Positions 9,681 to 21,624 of a stretch of 64,000 bases of DNA are shown here, one piece after another. The stretch is from Hypericum androsaemum (Eukaryota > Streptophyta > Magnoliopsida > Malpighiales > Hypericaceae), in assembly GCA_963995505.1 (NCBI GenBank), contig OZ023180.1:9309301-9373300 (forward strand), in the 5' to 3' direction. The position numbers were made by a program, and so were the translations under genes. Every line of letters starts with the position of its first letter. The stretch's first letter is position 1. Below the pieces are notes generated by a model. The model saw nothing but the letters and a program-made list of their open reading frames with translations, ran no database searches and had not been told where the DNA came from.

Positions 9681-12600
9681 ACAAAGGCAAGAAAAGGCAA
9701 AAAAAGGAAAGAAAAGGCAAGAAAAGGCATGAAAAGGTAAGAAAAGGATAGATAAGGTAAGGCAAGATAAGGAATGAAAGAGGCAAGATAAGGCAAGAAA
9801 ATGCATGAAAAGGCAAGAAAAGGATAGATAAGTCAAGAAAAGGCAAGAAAAGAAAAGAAAAGAAAAGGCAAGATAAGGAAAAAAAAGAAAAGAAAAGGCA
9901 AGATAAGGAAATAAAAGAAAAGAAAAGGCAAGATAAGGTAAGAAAAGGAAAGATAAGGCAAGAAAATGAAAGAAAAAGCAAGGAAAGGGCAAGAAAAGGC
10001 AAGTTAAGGAAAGAAAAGGTATGGAAAAGGCATGAAAAGGCAAGGAAAAGGTAAGAAAAGGCAAGGAAAAGGAAAGAAAAGGCAAGGAAAAGGAAAGAAA
10101 AGATAAGAAAAAGGCATGAAAATGCAAGAAAAGGGAAGATAAGGCAATAAAAGGCACGGAAAAGGAAAGAAAAGGCAAAAAAAAGGAAAGATAAGAAAAG
10201 AAAAGGCATAAAAATGCAAGAAAAGGCAAGAAAATGCATGAAAAGGTAAGAAAAGGCAAGATAAGGCAAGAAAAGGAAAGAAAAGGAAAGATAAGGCAAG
10301 AAAAGGCTAGATAAGGTAAGAAAAGGCAAGATAAGGAATGAAAGAGGCAAGATAAGGTAAGAAAATGAAAGAAAGGGAAAGAAAAGGAAAGATAAGGCAA
10401 GAAAAGGCAAGGAAAAGATAAGAAAATGCAAGAAAAGGAATGAAAAGGCAAGAAAAGGAAGGAAAAGGCAAGAAAAGGAAAGAAAAGGCGAGAAAAGGTA
10501 AGAAAAGGCATGAAAATTCAAGAAAAGGAAAGATAAGGCAAGAAAAGACAAGATCAGGCCAGAAAAGGCAAGGAAAAGGCAAGGAAAAGGCAAGAAAAAG
10601 GCAAGAAAGGGAAAGAAAAGGCAAGAAAAGACATGGAAGAGGCATAAAAAGGGAAGAAAAGGAAAGAAAAAGGCAAGATAATGTCAAGAAAGGCAAGAAA
10701 AGGCAAAAAAGGAAAGATAAGGCAAGAAAAAAGGCCTAAAAATGCAAGAAAAGGCATGAAAAGGTAAGAAAGGGCAAGATAAGGCAAAAAAAGGAAAGAT
10801 AAGGCAAGAAAAGGCATGAAAAGGTAAGAAAAGGCTAGATAAGGTAAGAAAAAGCAAGATAAGGAATGAAAAAGGCAAGATTAGGAAAGAAAAGGCATGA
10901 AAAGGCAAAATAAGGCCTGAAAAGGCAAGCAAAGGCAAGAAAAGGAAAGATCAGGGAAGAAAATGTAAGAAAAGGCAAGGAAAAGGTAAGAAAAGGCAAG
11001 TTAAGGAAAGAAAAGGCATGGAAAAGGCATAAGAAGGCAAGGAAAAGGCAAGAAAAGGTAAGAAAAGGCAAGGAAAAGGCAAGAAAAGGTAAGGACAATG
11101 CATGAAAAGGCAAGATGAGAATAGAAAAGTCAAGAAAAGGAAAGTAAAGGAATGATAAGGCAAGCAAAGGCATGGAAAAGATAAGAAAAGCCAAGAGAAG
11201 GAAAGAAAAGGCATGAAAAGGAAAGAAAAGGTAAGAAAAGGAAAGATGAGGGAAGAAAAAGGAAAGAAAAGGAGAGAAAAGGCAAGATCATGGAGGAAAA
11301 GGCATGGTAAAGGAAAGAAAAGGCAAATAATAAGCAAGAAAAGGCAAGAAAGGGAAAGAAAAGGCATGGAAAAGGCATAAAAAGACAAGAAAAAGCAAGA
11401 AAAAGGCAAGATAAAGTCAAAAAAGGCAAGGAAAAGGCAAGAAAAGCTAAAAAAAAGGAAAGATAAGCCAAGAAAAGGCAAGGAAAAGGTAAGAAAATGC
11501 ATTAAAAGGCCAGAAACGGTAAGAACATGCAAGATAAGTCAAGAAAAGGAAAGAAAGGGAAAGAAAAGGCAAGAAAAGGCATAAAAAGGCAAGAAAAGGC
11601 AAGATAAGGTAAGAAAAGGCAAGGTAAGGAATGAAAGGGCTAGATAACGTAAATAAAGGCAAGAAAAAGACAGAAAAGGCAAGAAAAGGAAAGATAAGGC
11701 AAGATAAGGCAAGAAAATGGAAGCAAAGGCAAGAAAAGGGAAGAAAAGGCAAGAAAACTCAATGAAAAGGAAAGAAAAGGCAAGAAAAAGAAAGAAAAGG
11801 CAAGGAAAAGGAAAGAAAATGTGAGAAAATGAAAGGAAAAAGCAAGAAAAGGAAAGAAAAGGCAAGGAAAAGGCATGGTAAGGCAAGATAAGGCAAGAAA
11901 ATGTAAGAAAAGGAAAGAAAAGGAAAGATAAGGCAAGAAAAGGCAAGGAAAAGATAAGAAAAGACAAGAAAAGGAATGAAAAGGCACGAAAAGGCAAGAA
12001 AAGGAAAGAAAAGGAAAGATAAGGCAAGAAAAAGGCACGAAAAGGTAAGAAAAGGCGAGAAAAGGCAAGATCAGGCAAGAAAAGGAAAGTAAAGGAAAGA
12101 TAAGGCAAGAAAAGGCATGATCAGGCAGGAAAATGCAAGGAAAAGGCAAGGAATACGCAAGAAAAGGCAAGAAAGGGAAAGCAAAGGCAAGAAAAGACAT
12201 GGAAGAGGCATAAAAAGGGAAGAAAAAGGCAAGATAAGGTGAGAAAAGTCAAGAAAAAGGCAAGATAAGGTCAAAAAAGGTAAGAAAAATGAAAAAAAAG
12301 ATAAGATATGGCAAGAAAAAGGCAAGAAAAAGGCAAGAAAAGGCATAAAAATGCACAAAAAGGCATGAAAAGGTAAGAAAAGGCAATATAAGGCAAGAAA
12401 AGGAAAGAAAAGGAAAGATAAGGCAAGAAAAGGCATGAAAAGGTAAGAAAAGGCTTGATATGGTAAGAAACGGCAGGATAAGGAATGAAAGAGGCAAGAA
12501 AAGGCATGAAAAGGCAAGAAAAGGACAGATAAGTCAAGAAAAGGCAAGAAAGGGAAAGAAAAGGCAAGAAAAGGAAATTTAAGGCAAGAAAATGTAAGAA

Positions 12601-12851
12601 AAAGCAAGAAAAAGGAAAGAAAAGGCAAGTTAAGGAAAGAAAAGGCATGAAAAGGCAAATAAAAGGCAAGAAAAGCTAAGAAAAGGCGAGGAAAAGTCAA
12701 GATAAGGCAAGATAAGGCAAGAAAAGGCATGAAAAGGCAAGATGAGGCAAGAAAAGGCAAGAAAAGGAAAGATAAGGCAAGATAAGGCAAGAAAATGTAA
12801 GGAAAAGGTAAGAAAAGGCAAGAAAAGGAAAGATAAGGAAAGAAAAGGCAA

Positions 12852-13215
12852 GATCATACAGGAAAAAGGCAAGGAAAAGGCAAAGAATAAGCAAGAAAAG
12901 GCAAGAAAGGGAAAGAAATGGCATGGAAAAGGCAAGAAAAGGCAAGAAAAAGGCAAGATAAGGTCAGAAAAGGGAAGGAAAAAAGAAAAGCCAAAAAAAG
13001 AAAAGATAAGGCAAGAAAAGGCAAGGAAAAGGAAGGAAAAGGCATTAAAAGGTAAGATATGGCAAGAAAAGGAAAGAAAAGGAAAGATAAGCCAAGAATA
13101 GGCAAGAAAATGCAAGGTAAGGTAAGAAAAGGCAAGGTAAGGAATGAAATGGCTAGAAAAGGCAGAAAAAGCAAGAAAAGGACAGATAATTCAAGAAAAG
13201 GAAAGAAAAGGTAAG
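12852..13215. repeat. Dispersed copy of part of the 792-bp repeat
   Basis: The stretch from GATCATACAGG at 12852 to about 13215 recurs almost unchanged at 17001-17375, and its first part also at 16209. The offset is 4149 bp at the left end and 4159 bp at the right. One extra 10-bp unit (GTAAGAAAAG) in the later copies explains the difference. Confidence 0.8.
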
Positions 13216-15680
13216 AAAAGGAAAGAAAAGATAAGATAAGTCAAGAAAAGGAAAGATAAGGAAAGAAAAGGCAAGATCATGGGAAAAAGGCAAGGAAAAG
13301 GCAAGAAAAGGCAAAGAATAAGCAAGAAAAGGCAAGAAAGGGAAAGAAAAGGAATGGAAAAGGCAGAAAAAGATAAGAAAAAGCAAGATAAAGTCAGAAA
13401 AGGCAAGGGAAAGTTAAGAAAAGCCAAAAAAAGGAAAGATAAGGCAAGAAAAGGCAAGGAAAAGGCAAGAAAAGACATTAAAGACCAGAAAAGGTAAGAA
13501 AAGGCAAGATAAGGCAATAAAAGGAAAGAAAGGGAAAGAAAAGGCAAGAAAAGGTATGAAAAGGCAAGATAAGGAAAGAAAAGGCAAGGTATGGAATGAA
13601 AGGGCTAGATAACTCAAAAAAAGGCATGAAAAGATAATGAAAGGACAGAAAAGGTAAGATAAGGAAAGAAAATGGAAACAAAGGCAAGAAAAGGAAAGAT
13701 AAATCAAGAAAATGCAATGAAAAGGAAAGAAAAGGCAAGAAAAGGAAAGAAAAGGCAAGGAAAAGGAAAGAAAATGTGAGAAAATGCAAGGAAAAGGAAA
13801 GAAAAGGCAAGATAAGGCAAGAAAAGGCAAGGAAAAGGCATGATAAGGCAAGATAAGGCAAGAAAATGCGAGAAAAGGAAAGAAAAGGAAAGATAAGGCA
13901 AGAAAAGACAAGGAAAAGGTAAGAAAAGACAAGAAAAGGAATGAAAAGGCATGAAAAGGCAAGAAAAGGAAAGATAAGGCAAGAAAAAGGCACAAAAAGG
14001 CAAGACAAGGCAAGAAAAGGTAAGAAAAGGCAAGATCAGGCTAGAAAAGGAAAGATAAGGCAAGATTAGGCAGGAAATGGAAAGAAAAGGCAAGAAAAGG
14101 CAAGAAAAGGCATGAAAAGGCAAAAAAAGGTAAGAAAAGGAAAGATTAGGCAAGAAAAAAGCACGACAAGGCAAGAAAAGGAATGACAAGGCAAGAAAAG
14201 GCGAGAAAGTGAAAGAAAAGGCAAGAAAAGGCAAGAAAATGAAAGAAAAGGAAAGATAAGGCCAGAAATGGCAAGATCATGCCGGGAAAGGCAAGGAAAA
14301 GGCAAGAAAAGGAAATGAATAAGCAAGAAAAGTCAAGAAAGGGAAAGAAAAGGCATAAAAAGGCAAGATAAGGCCAGAAAAGGCAAGGAAAATGCAAGAA
14401 AAGGCAAAAAGGGGAAAGATAAGGCAAGGAAAAGGCATGATAAGGAAAGAAAAGGAATGAAAAGGCAAGGAAAAGGTAATAAATGGCATGATAAGGCAAG
14501 GAAAGGAAAGAAAAGGCAAAGATAAGGCATGGAAAAGGCAAGAAAAGGAAAGAAAAGGCAAGTAAAGGAAAAAAAGGCATGGAAAAGCCCTGAAAAGACA
14601 AGGAAAAGGCAAGAAAAGGTAAGAAATGGCAAGGAAAATACGAGAAAAGGAAAGAAAAAGAAAGAAAAGGCAAGAAAAGGAAAGAAAAGGCAAGGAAAAG
14701 CATAAAAAGGCAAGGAAAGGCATGAAAAGGCATGTAAAGGCATGAAAAGGCAAGAAAAGGAATGAAAATGCAAGAAAAGCAAAGGAAATGCAAGGAAAAG
14801 GTGAGAAAAGGCAAGATAAGGAAAGAAAAGCATGGAAAAGGTATGAAAAGGGAGGGAAAAGGCAAGAACAGTTAAGAGAAGGCAAGGAAAAGACAAGATA
14901 AGGCAAGAAAAGGCAAGAAAAGGCAAGAAAAAGAATGAAAAGGCAAGGAAAGGCATGAAAAGGCAAGAAAAGGCATGAAAAGTCATGGAAAGGAATGAAA
15001 AGGCAAGGAAAGGCATGAAAAGGAAAGAAAAAGAGAAAAAAGGTAAGAAAAGTCAAGAAAAGGAATGAAAAGGAAAGAAAATGCAAGATAAGGCAAGATA
15101 AGGCAAGAAAAGGAATGAAATGGCGAGGAAAGGCATAAAAAGGCAAGAAAAGGCATGAAAAGGAATGAAAAGGCAAGGAAAGACATGAAAAGGCAAGAAA
15201 AGGAAAGAAAAATCAAGAAAAGGTAATAAAAGGAATGAAAAGGAAAGAAAATGAAAGATAAGGCAAGAAAAGGCAAGGAAAATGCTAGAAAAGGAAAGAA
15301 AAGGGAAGAAAAGGCACGAAAAGGTAAGATAAGGCAAGAAAAGGCATGGAAAGGCAAGAAAAGGAAAGAGAAGGCAAGAAAAGGAAAGAAAAGGTGAGAA
15401 AATGTAAGAAAAGGAAAGAAAATGTAAGAAAAGGCAAGATAAGGCAAGAAAAGGAAAGAAAAAGAAAGATAAGGCAAGATAAGGCAAGAAAAGGCAAGAT
15501 CAGGCAGGAAAAAGCAAGGATTAGGCAAGAAAGGGAAAGAAAAGGAAAGAAAAGGCAAGAAAAGAAATGGAAAAGGCCTGAAAAGGCAAGAAAAAGCAAG
15601 AAAAAGGCATGATAAGGTAAGAAAAGGATAGAAAAGGAAAGATAAGGAAAGAAAAGGCATAAAAAGGTAAGAAAAGGCAA

Positions 15681-17264
15681 GAAAATAGAAAGAAAAGGGA
15701 AGATAAGGCAAGAAAAGGGAAGAAAAGGGAAGAAAAGGAAAGATAAGGCAAGATAAGGCAAGGAGAAGATAAGAAAAGGCGTGAAAAGTCAAGAAAAGGC
15801 AAGAAAATTAAAGATAAGGCAAGAAAAAGGCACGAAAAGGCAAGAAAAGGCAAGAAAAGTTGAGAAATGATAAAATAAGGCAAGAAAATGTAAGAAAAGG
15901 CAAGAAAAAGAAAGAAAAGGAAAGATAAGGCAAGAAATGGCAAGATCATGCGGGAAAAGGCAAGGAAAAGGCAAGAAAAGGCAAGGAATAAGCAAGAAAA
16001 ATTCAAGAAAAGGCATGGAAAAGGCAAGAAAAGGCAAGAAAAAGGCAAGAGAAGGTCACAAAAGGCAAGCAAAATGCAAGAAAAGGAAAAAAACATAGAT
16101 AAGGCAAGGAAAGGCAAGAAAAGGCATAAAAAGGCAAGAAAAGGCATGAAAAGGTAAGAAAAGGCAAGAAAAAGCAAGAAAAAGGCATGATAAGGCAAGA
16201 AAAGGCAAGATCATACAGGAAAAAGGCAAGGAAAAGGCAAAGAATAAGCAAGAAAAGGCAAGAAAGGGAAAGAAATGGCATGGAAAAGGCAAGAAAAGGC
16301 AAGAAAAAGGCAAGATAAGGTCAGAAAAGGGAAGGAAAAAAGAAAAGCCAAAAAAAGAAAAGATAAGGCAAGAAAAGGCAAGGAAAAGGAAGGAAAAGGC
16401 ATTAAAAGGTAAGAAAAGGTAAGATATGGCAAGAAAAGGAAAGAAAAGGAAAGATAAGCCAAGAATAGGCAAGAAAATGGAAAGAAAAGGGAAGATAAGG
16501 CAAGAAAAGGGAAGAAAAGGGAAGAAAAGGAAAGATAAGGCAAGATAAGGCAAGGAGAAGATAAGAAAAGGCGTGAAAAGTCAAGAAAAGGCAAGAAAAT
16601 TAAAGATAAGGCAAGAAAAAGGCACGAAAAGGCAAGAAAAGGCAAGAAAAGTTGAGAAACGATAAAATAAGGCAAGAAAATGTAAGAAAAGGCAAGAAAA
16701 AGAAAGAAAATGAAAGATAAGGCAAGAAATGGCAAGATCATGCGGGAAAAGGCAAGGAAAAGGCAAGAAAAGGCAAGGAATAAGCAAGAAAAATTCAAGA
16801 AAAGGTATGGAAAAGGCAAGAAAAGGCAAGAAAAAGGCAAGAGAAGGTCACAAAAGGCAAGCAAAATGCAAGAAAAGGAAAAAAACATAGATAAGGCAAG
16901 GAAAGGCAAGAAAAGGCATAAAAAGGCAAGAAAAGGCATGAAAAGGTAAGAAAAGGCAAGAAAAAGCAAGAAAAAGGCATGATAAGGCAAGAAAAGGCAA
17001 GATCATACAGGAAAAAGGCAAGGAAAAGGCAAAGAATAAGCAAGAAAAGGCAAGAAAGGGAAAGAAATGGCATGGAAAAGGCAAGAAAAGGCAAGAAAAA
17101 GGCAAGATAAGGTCAGAAAAGGGAAGGAAAAAAGAAAAGCCAAAAAAAGAAAAGATAAGGCAAGAAAAGGCAAGGAAAAGGAAGGAAAAGGCATTAAAAG
17201 GTAAGAAAAGGTAAGATATGGCAAGAAAAGGAAAGAAAAGGAAAGATAAGCCAAGAATAGGCAA
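15681..17264. repeat. 792-bp higher-order repeat, two tandem copies
   Basis: Copies at 15681-16472 and 16473-17264. Three markers give exactly the same 792-bp offset: AAACATAGAT (16091, 16883), GATCATACAGG (16209, 17001) and AGGAGAAG (15761, 16553). A partial third copy carries AAACATAGAT at 17490. Near-identity over 79 minisatellite units indicates a recent duplication. Confidence 0.9.
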
Positions 17265-18589
17265 GAAAATGCAAGGTAAGGTAAGAAAAGGCAAGGTAAG
17301 GAATGAAATGGCTAGAAAAGGCAGAAAAAGCAAGAAAAGGACAGATAAGTCAAGAAAAGGAAAGAAAAGGTAAGAAAAAGGCATGGAAAAGGTAAGAAAA
17401 GGCAAGAAAAGGCAAGAAAAAGGCAAGAAAAGGCAAGAAAAAGGCAAGAGAAGGTCACAAAAGGCAAGAAAAATGCAAGAAAAGGAAAAAAACATAGATA
17501 ATGCAAGGAAAGGCAAGAAAAGGCATAAAAAGGCAAGAAAAGGCATGAAAAGGTAAGAAAAGGCAAGAAAAAGCAAGAAAAAGGCATGATAAGGCAAGAA
17601 AAGGCAAGAAAAGGTAAGGAAAAGGAAGTAAAAGGTAAGAAAAGGCATGAAAAGGTAGGAAAAGGCAAGATAAGGTAAGAAAAGAAAAGAAAAAGAAAGA
17701 TAAGGCAAGATAAGGCAAGAAAAGGCAAGGAAAGAAAAGGAATGAAAAGGTAAGAAAAGGCAAGATAAGGCAAGAAAAGGAATGAAAAAGATTGAAAAAG
17801 AAAGATTGGGCAAGATAAGGGAAGAAAAGGCAAGGTAAGGCCAGAAAAGGTAAGAAAAGGCATGAAAAGGAAGAAAAGGTAAGATAAGGCAAGAAAAGGA
17901 AAGAAAAAGAATGATAAGGCAAGGTAAGGTAAGAAAAGGCAAGGTAAGGGAAGAAAAGGCAACGAAAAGGAAAGATAAGCCAAGGAGAAGGCAGGAAAAG
18001 GCAAGAAAAGGCCTGGAAAAGGCAAGAAAAGGAAAGATAAGGTATGGAAAATGAAAGAAAAGGCAAGATAAGGTAAGAAAAGGCAAGATAAGGTAAGAAA
18101 AGGAAAGAAAAGAAAAGGAAAATGAAAGAAAAGGAAAGATAAGGCAAGATAGGGCAAGAAAAGTGAAGGAAAGGCAAGAAATAAAAGAAAATGAATGGTA
18201 AGGCAAGAAAAGGGAAGATAAGGCAAGAAAATGAAAGAAAAGGCAAGGAAAAGGCAAGAAAAGGAAAGTTAAGGAAAGAAAAGGCATGGAAAAGGCATGA
18301 AAAGGCAAGGAAAAGGCAAGAAAATGTAAGAAAAGGCAAGGAAAAGGCAAGAAAAGGCAAGATAAGGCAAGAAAAGGCAAGAAAAGGAAAGAAAAGGAAA
18401 CATAAGGCAAGATATGGCAAGAAAAGGTAAGGAAAAGATAAAAAAAGGCAAGAAAAGGAAAGAAAAGGCAAGAAAAGGTAAGAAAAGGAAAGATAATGCA
18501 AGAAAAAGGCACGAAAATGCAAGAAAAGGAAAGAAAATGCAAGAAAAGGCAAGAAAAAGAAAGAAAAGGAAAGATAAGGAAAGAAAAGG

Positions 18590-18605
18590 CAAGATCATTT
18601 TCTTT
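18590..18605. other. Inversion point of the minisatellite
   Basis: Within a few bases the + strand changes from AAGGAAAGAAAAGGCAAG to TTTCTTTCCTTTTCTT, around AAGATCATTTTC. No transposon, hairpin spacer or unique sequence lies at the switch. To the right, all array segments in the window keep the pyrimidine strand on top. Confidence 0.9.
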
Positions 18606-18694
18606 CCTTTTCTTACCTTTTCAAGCCTTTTCTTGCCTTTTCCTTGCCTTTCCTTGCCTTTTCTTAACTGATCTATTCTTTTCTTGCCTTTCAT
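18597..18694 (+). repeat. Minisatellite array, pyrimidine strand on top, left of L1
   Basis: 98 bp of CCTTTTCTTG-type units between the inversion point and solo LTR L1. The end (AACTGATCTATTC) matches the markers at 22911 and 35522. Confidence 0.92.
18690..18694. repeat. Target-site duplication of L1, left copy (TTCAT)
   Basis: Identical to 19486-19490. The empty site CCTTTCATGCC is visible at 22938-22948 and 35549-35559. Confidence 0.92.
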
Positions 18695-19485
18695 TGATAC
18701 GAACCCCGTCAATGATGCATGAGACCCATCTAAGAAGCATTGAATTCCCAGATCGTTCTAGATCAGTTTGTGAAGGAGATCTCGACCCGATGCTCACAAC
18801 CAAACAAGAACCTTGGTATTACGACCGCGACCCGCTGTTTGAGTTGAAACAAAGAACCTTGATATGTCGATGACGCCATAAACGGTTATAAAGATCCGCT
18901 TGATAAGTCGATGGTGAACTCGACGGAATCCCTCTGTTGTGTTCGAACAGTTCCAAAGAACCAAAAGAGCAAAGCCCACGTTTTTCAATCAATAATGGTC
19001 TCCTTTTCTCATTGCATAAGCCTCTATAAATAGGCTCAATATTACAAAGAGATTCCAAATCAAACAACTCCTAAAAATCTGGCTAGAAAGGGAAACTAAA
19101 AAGGAAACAAATTTCTACCTTTTAGGAAGGCTACAAACGTGACAAACAAGCTAAATAAGCCAAGAGTTGTTGGAATATAACTTCCTAATCAAAACTAATG
19201 GCTGAAATAAACTTCCTAAATAGAATTCCCAAATCAGAGAGAATCACTCTTGTGGATCTTGGCTGCTGAATGGACCTTCTAGAACTTGTATTAAGGTCAT
19301 AAACTCAGCTAAATTTCGTGGCTCTTGGTCCATGGACTTTAATAAATTTGCTTGGGCCCAACTCTCCGATGTCAGCTTGGAAATCAGCCCACAAAGTTGT
19401 GACTTGAAGTGCTTTGTGCGTGCTCTCTCACATGGTAAGATTGGCACTTGAAATCATCATATGAGTGCTTCCCATATTCATATCA
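18695..19485 (-). mobile_element. Solo LTR L1 (Ty3/gypsy, family L)
   Basis: 791 bp with TG at 18695 and CA at 19485, TTCAT duplicated on both sides, and array on both sides. No PBS, PPT or coding region is attached, so this is a solo LTR left after LTR-LTR recombination. It is homologous to L2 (inverted) and L3. Orientation follows L3, whose PPT shows that this strand is antisense to the element. A TATA-like CTATTTATAG lies at about 19023-19033 (- strand), and a Pol-tail remnant at 19244-19447. Confidence 0.95.
19244..19447 (-). pseudogene. Pol-tail coding remnant inside LTR L1
   Basis: The translated piece contains ERARTKHFKSQL, GLISKL and SWAQANLLKS, similar to TRARAKMFQADL, GLMQEV and WAQANAYK in the LTR of element B. 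L2 (52164-52283, +) and L3 keep the same words. By my count the frame is one base off relative to the LTR start, so it is no longer joined to Pol. It has no sign of being a gene on its own. Confidence 0.6.
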
Positions 19486-19490
19486 TTCAT
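19486..19490. repeat. Target-site duplication of L1, right copy (TTCAT)
   Basis: Identical to 18690-18694. It is the first array sequence after L1. Confidence 0.92.
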
Positions 19491-20455
19491 GCCTTTTCTT
19501 ACCTTATCTTGCCTTTTGCTTGCCTTATCTTGCCCTTTCATTCCTTATCTTGCCTTTTCTTACCTTATCTTGCCTTTTCTTATCTTTTCTTGCCTTTTTC
19601 GTGCCTTTTCCGTGCCTTTTCTTTCTTTATCTTGACTTTTCTTTCCTTTTCCTTGCCTTTTCTTACCTTTTCTTGCCTTATCTTTCCTTCTTTTAACTTT
19701 TCATGCATTTTCTTTGCCATTTTTCACTTTTCTTTCCTTATCCTGCCTTTTCTTGCATTTTCCTTGCCTTTTCTTACCTTTTCTTACCTTTTTTTTGCCT
19801 TTTCTTGCCTCATCTTTCATTTTTGTTCCTTTTCTTGTATTTCCTTGCCTTTTCTTGCCTTATCTTGCCTAATCTTGCCTTTTCTTTCCTTATCTTTCCT
19901 TTTCTTTCCTTTTCCTTGCCTTTTCTTTCCTTTTCTTGCCTTATCTTACCTTTTCTTACATTTTTCTTAGCCTTTCTTTCCTTTTCTTGTCATTTCATGC
20001 CTTTTCTTACCTTTTCCTTGGCTTTTCCATGCTTTTTCTTGCCTTTTTTTTGCCTTTTCCTTGCCTTTTCTTGCCTTATCTTGCCTTTTCTTACCCTTTC
20101 TTGCCTTTTCTCGCCTTTGCTTCCCTTTTTGCCTTTTCATGCCTTTTCCTTGCCTTTTCTTGCCTTATATTTCCTTTTTTTGCCTTTTCCTTGCCTTTTC
20201 TTGCCTTTTCCTTGCCTTTTCTTTCCTTTTCTTGCTTTTTTCTTGCCTTATCTTGCCTTTTCTTGGCTTCTCTTGCCTTTTCTTGATTTTTCATGCCTTT
20301 TCTTGCCTTATCTTGCCTTTTCTTGGCATTTCTTGCCTTTCGATTTCTTATCTTGCCTATTCTAACCTTATTTTTCATTTCCTTGCCTTTTCATACCTTT
20401 TTTTGCCTTTTCTTTCCTTTTCTTGACTTTTCATGCCTTTTCTTTCCTTTTCTTG

Positions 20456-20585
20456 CCTCATCTTTCATTTTGATTTCTTTTCTTTTCATGCCTTATCATG
20501 CCTTTTCTTTCCTTTTCTTGCCTCATCTTTCATTTTGATTTCTTTTCTTTTCTTGCCTTTACTTCCCTGATCCTGCCTTTTCTTA
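20456..20585 (+). repeat. 65-bp tandem sub-repeat, two copies
   Basis: CCTCATCTTTCATTTTGATT starts at 20456 and 20521, 65 bp apart. The same sub-repeat has two copies at 27431/27496 and three at 33256. Confidence 0.85.
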
Positions 20586-21624
20586 ACTTATCTTGCCTTT
20601 TCTTTCCATTTTCTTAACTTTTATTTCCTTTTCTTGCCTTACCTTGCCTTATCTTGCCTTTTCCTTGCCTTTTCTTTCCATTTTCTTGCCTTTTCTTGCC
20701 TTATCTTGCCTTTTCTTGCCTTATCTTGCCTTTTCTTTCCTTTTCTTGCCTTATCTTGCATAATCTTGCCTTTTCTTGCCTTTTCCATGCCTTTTCTTGC
20801 CTTTTCCTTGCCTTTTCTTGCCTTATCTTACCTTATCTTGCCTTTCCTTGCCCTTTCCTTACTTTTTCTTGCCTTATCTTGCCTTTTCTTGCCTTATTTT
20901 GCCTTATCTTTCCTTTTCTTGCCTTATCTTTCCTTTTCTTGCCTTTTCTTGCTTTTCATGCCTTTTCCAAGCCTTTTCCTTACCTTTTCTTGCCTTATCT
21001 TACCTTTTCCTTGCCTTTTCTTTCCTTTTCTTACCCTTTCTTGCCTAATCTTGCCTTTTCTTGCCTTATCTTACCTTTTCTTGCCTTATCTTACCTTTTC
21101 TTGCCTTATCTTTCTTTTTCTTGCCTATTTAATGCCTTTTCCATGCCTTTTCTTGCCTTTTCTTTCCTTTTCTTGCCATTTCATGGCTTTCCTTGCCTTT
21201 TTTGCCTTATCTTGCCCTTTCATTCCTTATCTTGCCATTTCTTACCTTATCTTGCCTTTTCATGTTTTTTCTTGCAATTTCTTTCCTTTCCTTGCCTTTT
21301 CATGCCTTTTCTTTTCTTATTTTGCCTTTTCCTTGCCTTTTCTTTCCTTTTCTTGCCTTATCTTTCCTTTTCATTCCTTTTCTTGCCTTATCTTGCCTAA
21401 TCTTGCCATTTCGTGCCTTTTCCATGCCTTTTCTTGCCTTTTCCTTGCCTTTTCTTGCCTTATCTTACCTTATCTTGCCTTTTCATGCCTTTCCTTGCCT
21501 TATCTTGCCTTTCCTTGCCATTTCCTTGCCTTATCTTGCCTTTTCTTGCCTTATTTTGCCTTATCTTTCCTTTTCTTACCTTTTCTTACCTTATCTTGCT
21601 TTTCTTACCATTTCAAGCCTTTTC

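Larger units (their letters stand above)
9681..18596 (-). repeat. Minisatellite array, purine strand on top (8.9 kb)
   Basis: Back-to-back units of 10 bp, with some of 11, of the type CAAGAAAAGG on the + strand. Common variants are CAAGATAAGG, AAAGAAAAGG, CATGAAAAGG and CAAGGAAAAGG. Strand '-' here means the pyrimidine consensus CCTTTTCTTG reads on the - strand. Variant words such as GATAAGGAATGAAAG are reverse complements of words in the right-hand block (CTTTCATTCCTTATC), so both blocks are one family. Open frames of up to ~560 codons occur only because the units lack stops. Confidence 0.96.

Noticed and set aside
12742..13101. Lys/Arg/Glu-rich open frames that resemble nuclear coiled-coil or basic proteins
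   Set aside because: They are the purine-strand translation of the same unit (AAGGCAAGAA and variants) and follow from composition alone.
16848..18542. Open frame of 564 codons (- strand) and many similar ones in both array blocks
   Set aside because: They are low-complexity translations of the 10-bp unit. Overlapping frames of similar length exist in all phases, so frame length carries no information.
9681..18596. CRISPR-like regular short repeats
   Set aside because: There are no spacers. The units are directly adjacent and vary within themselves, and the context is a plant genome.
18819..19067. 82-codon frame in L1, with a similar one in L2 (52521-52769)
   Set aside because: The similarity is explained by homology of the two LTRs. 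L3 does not keep the frame, and no domain is recognisable.
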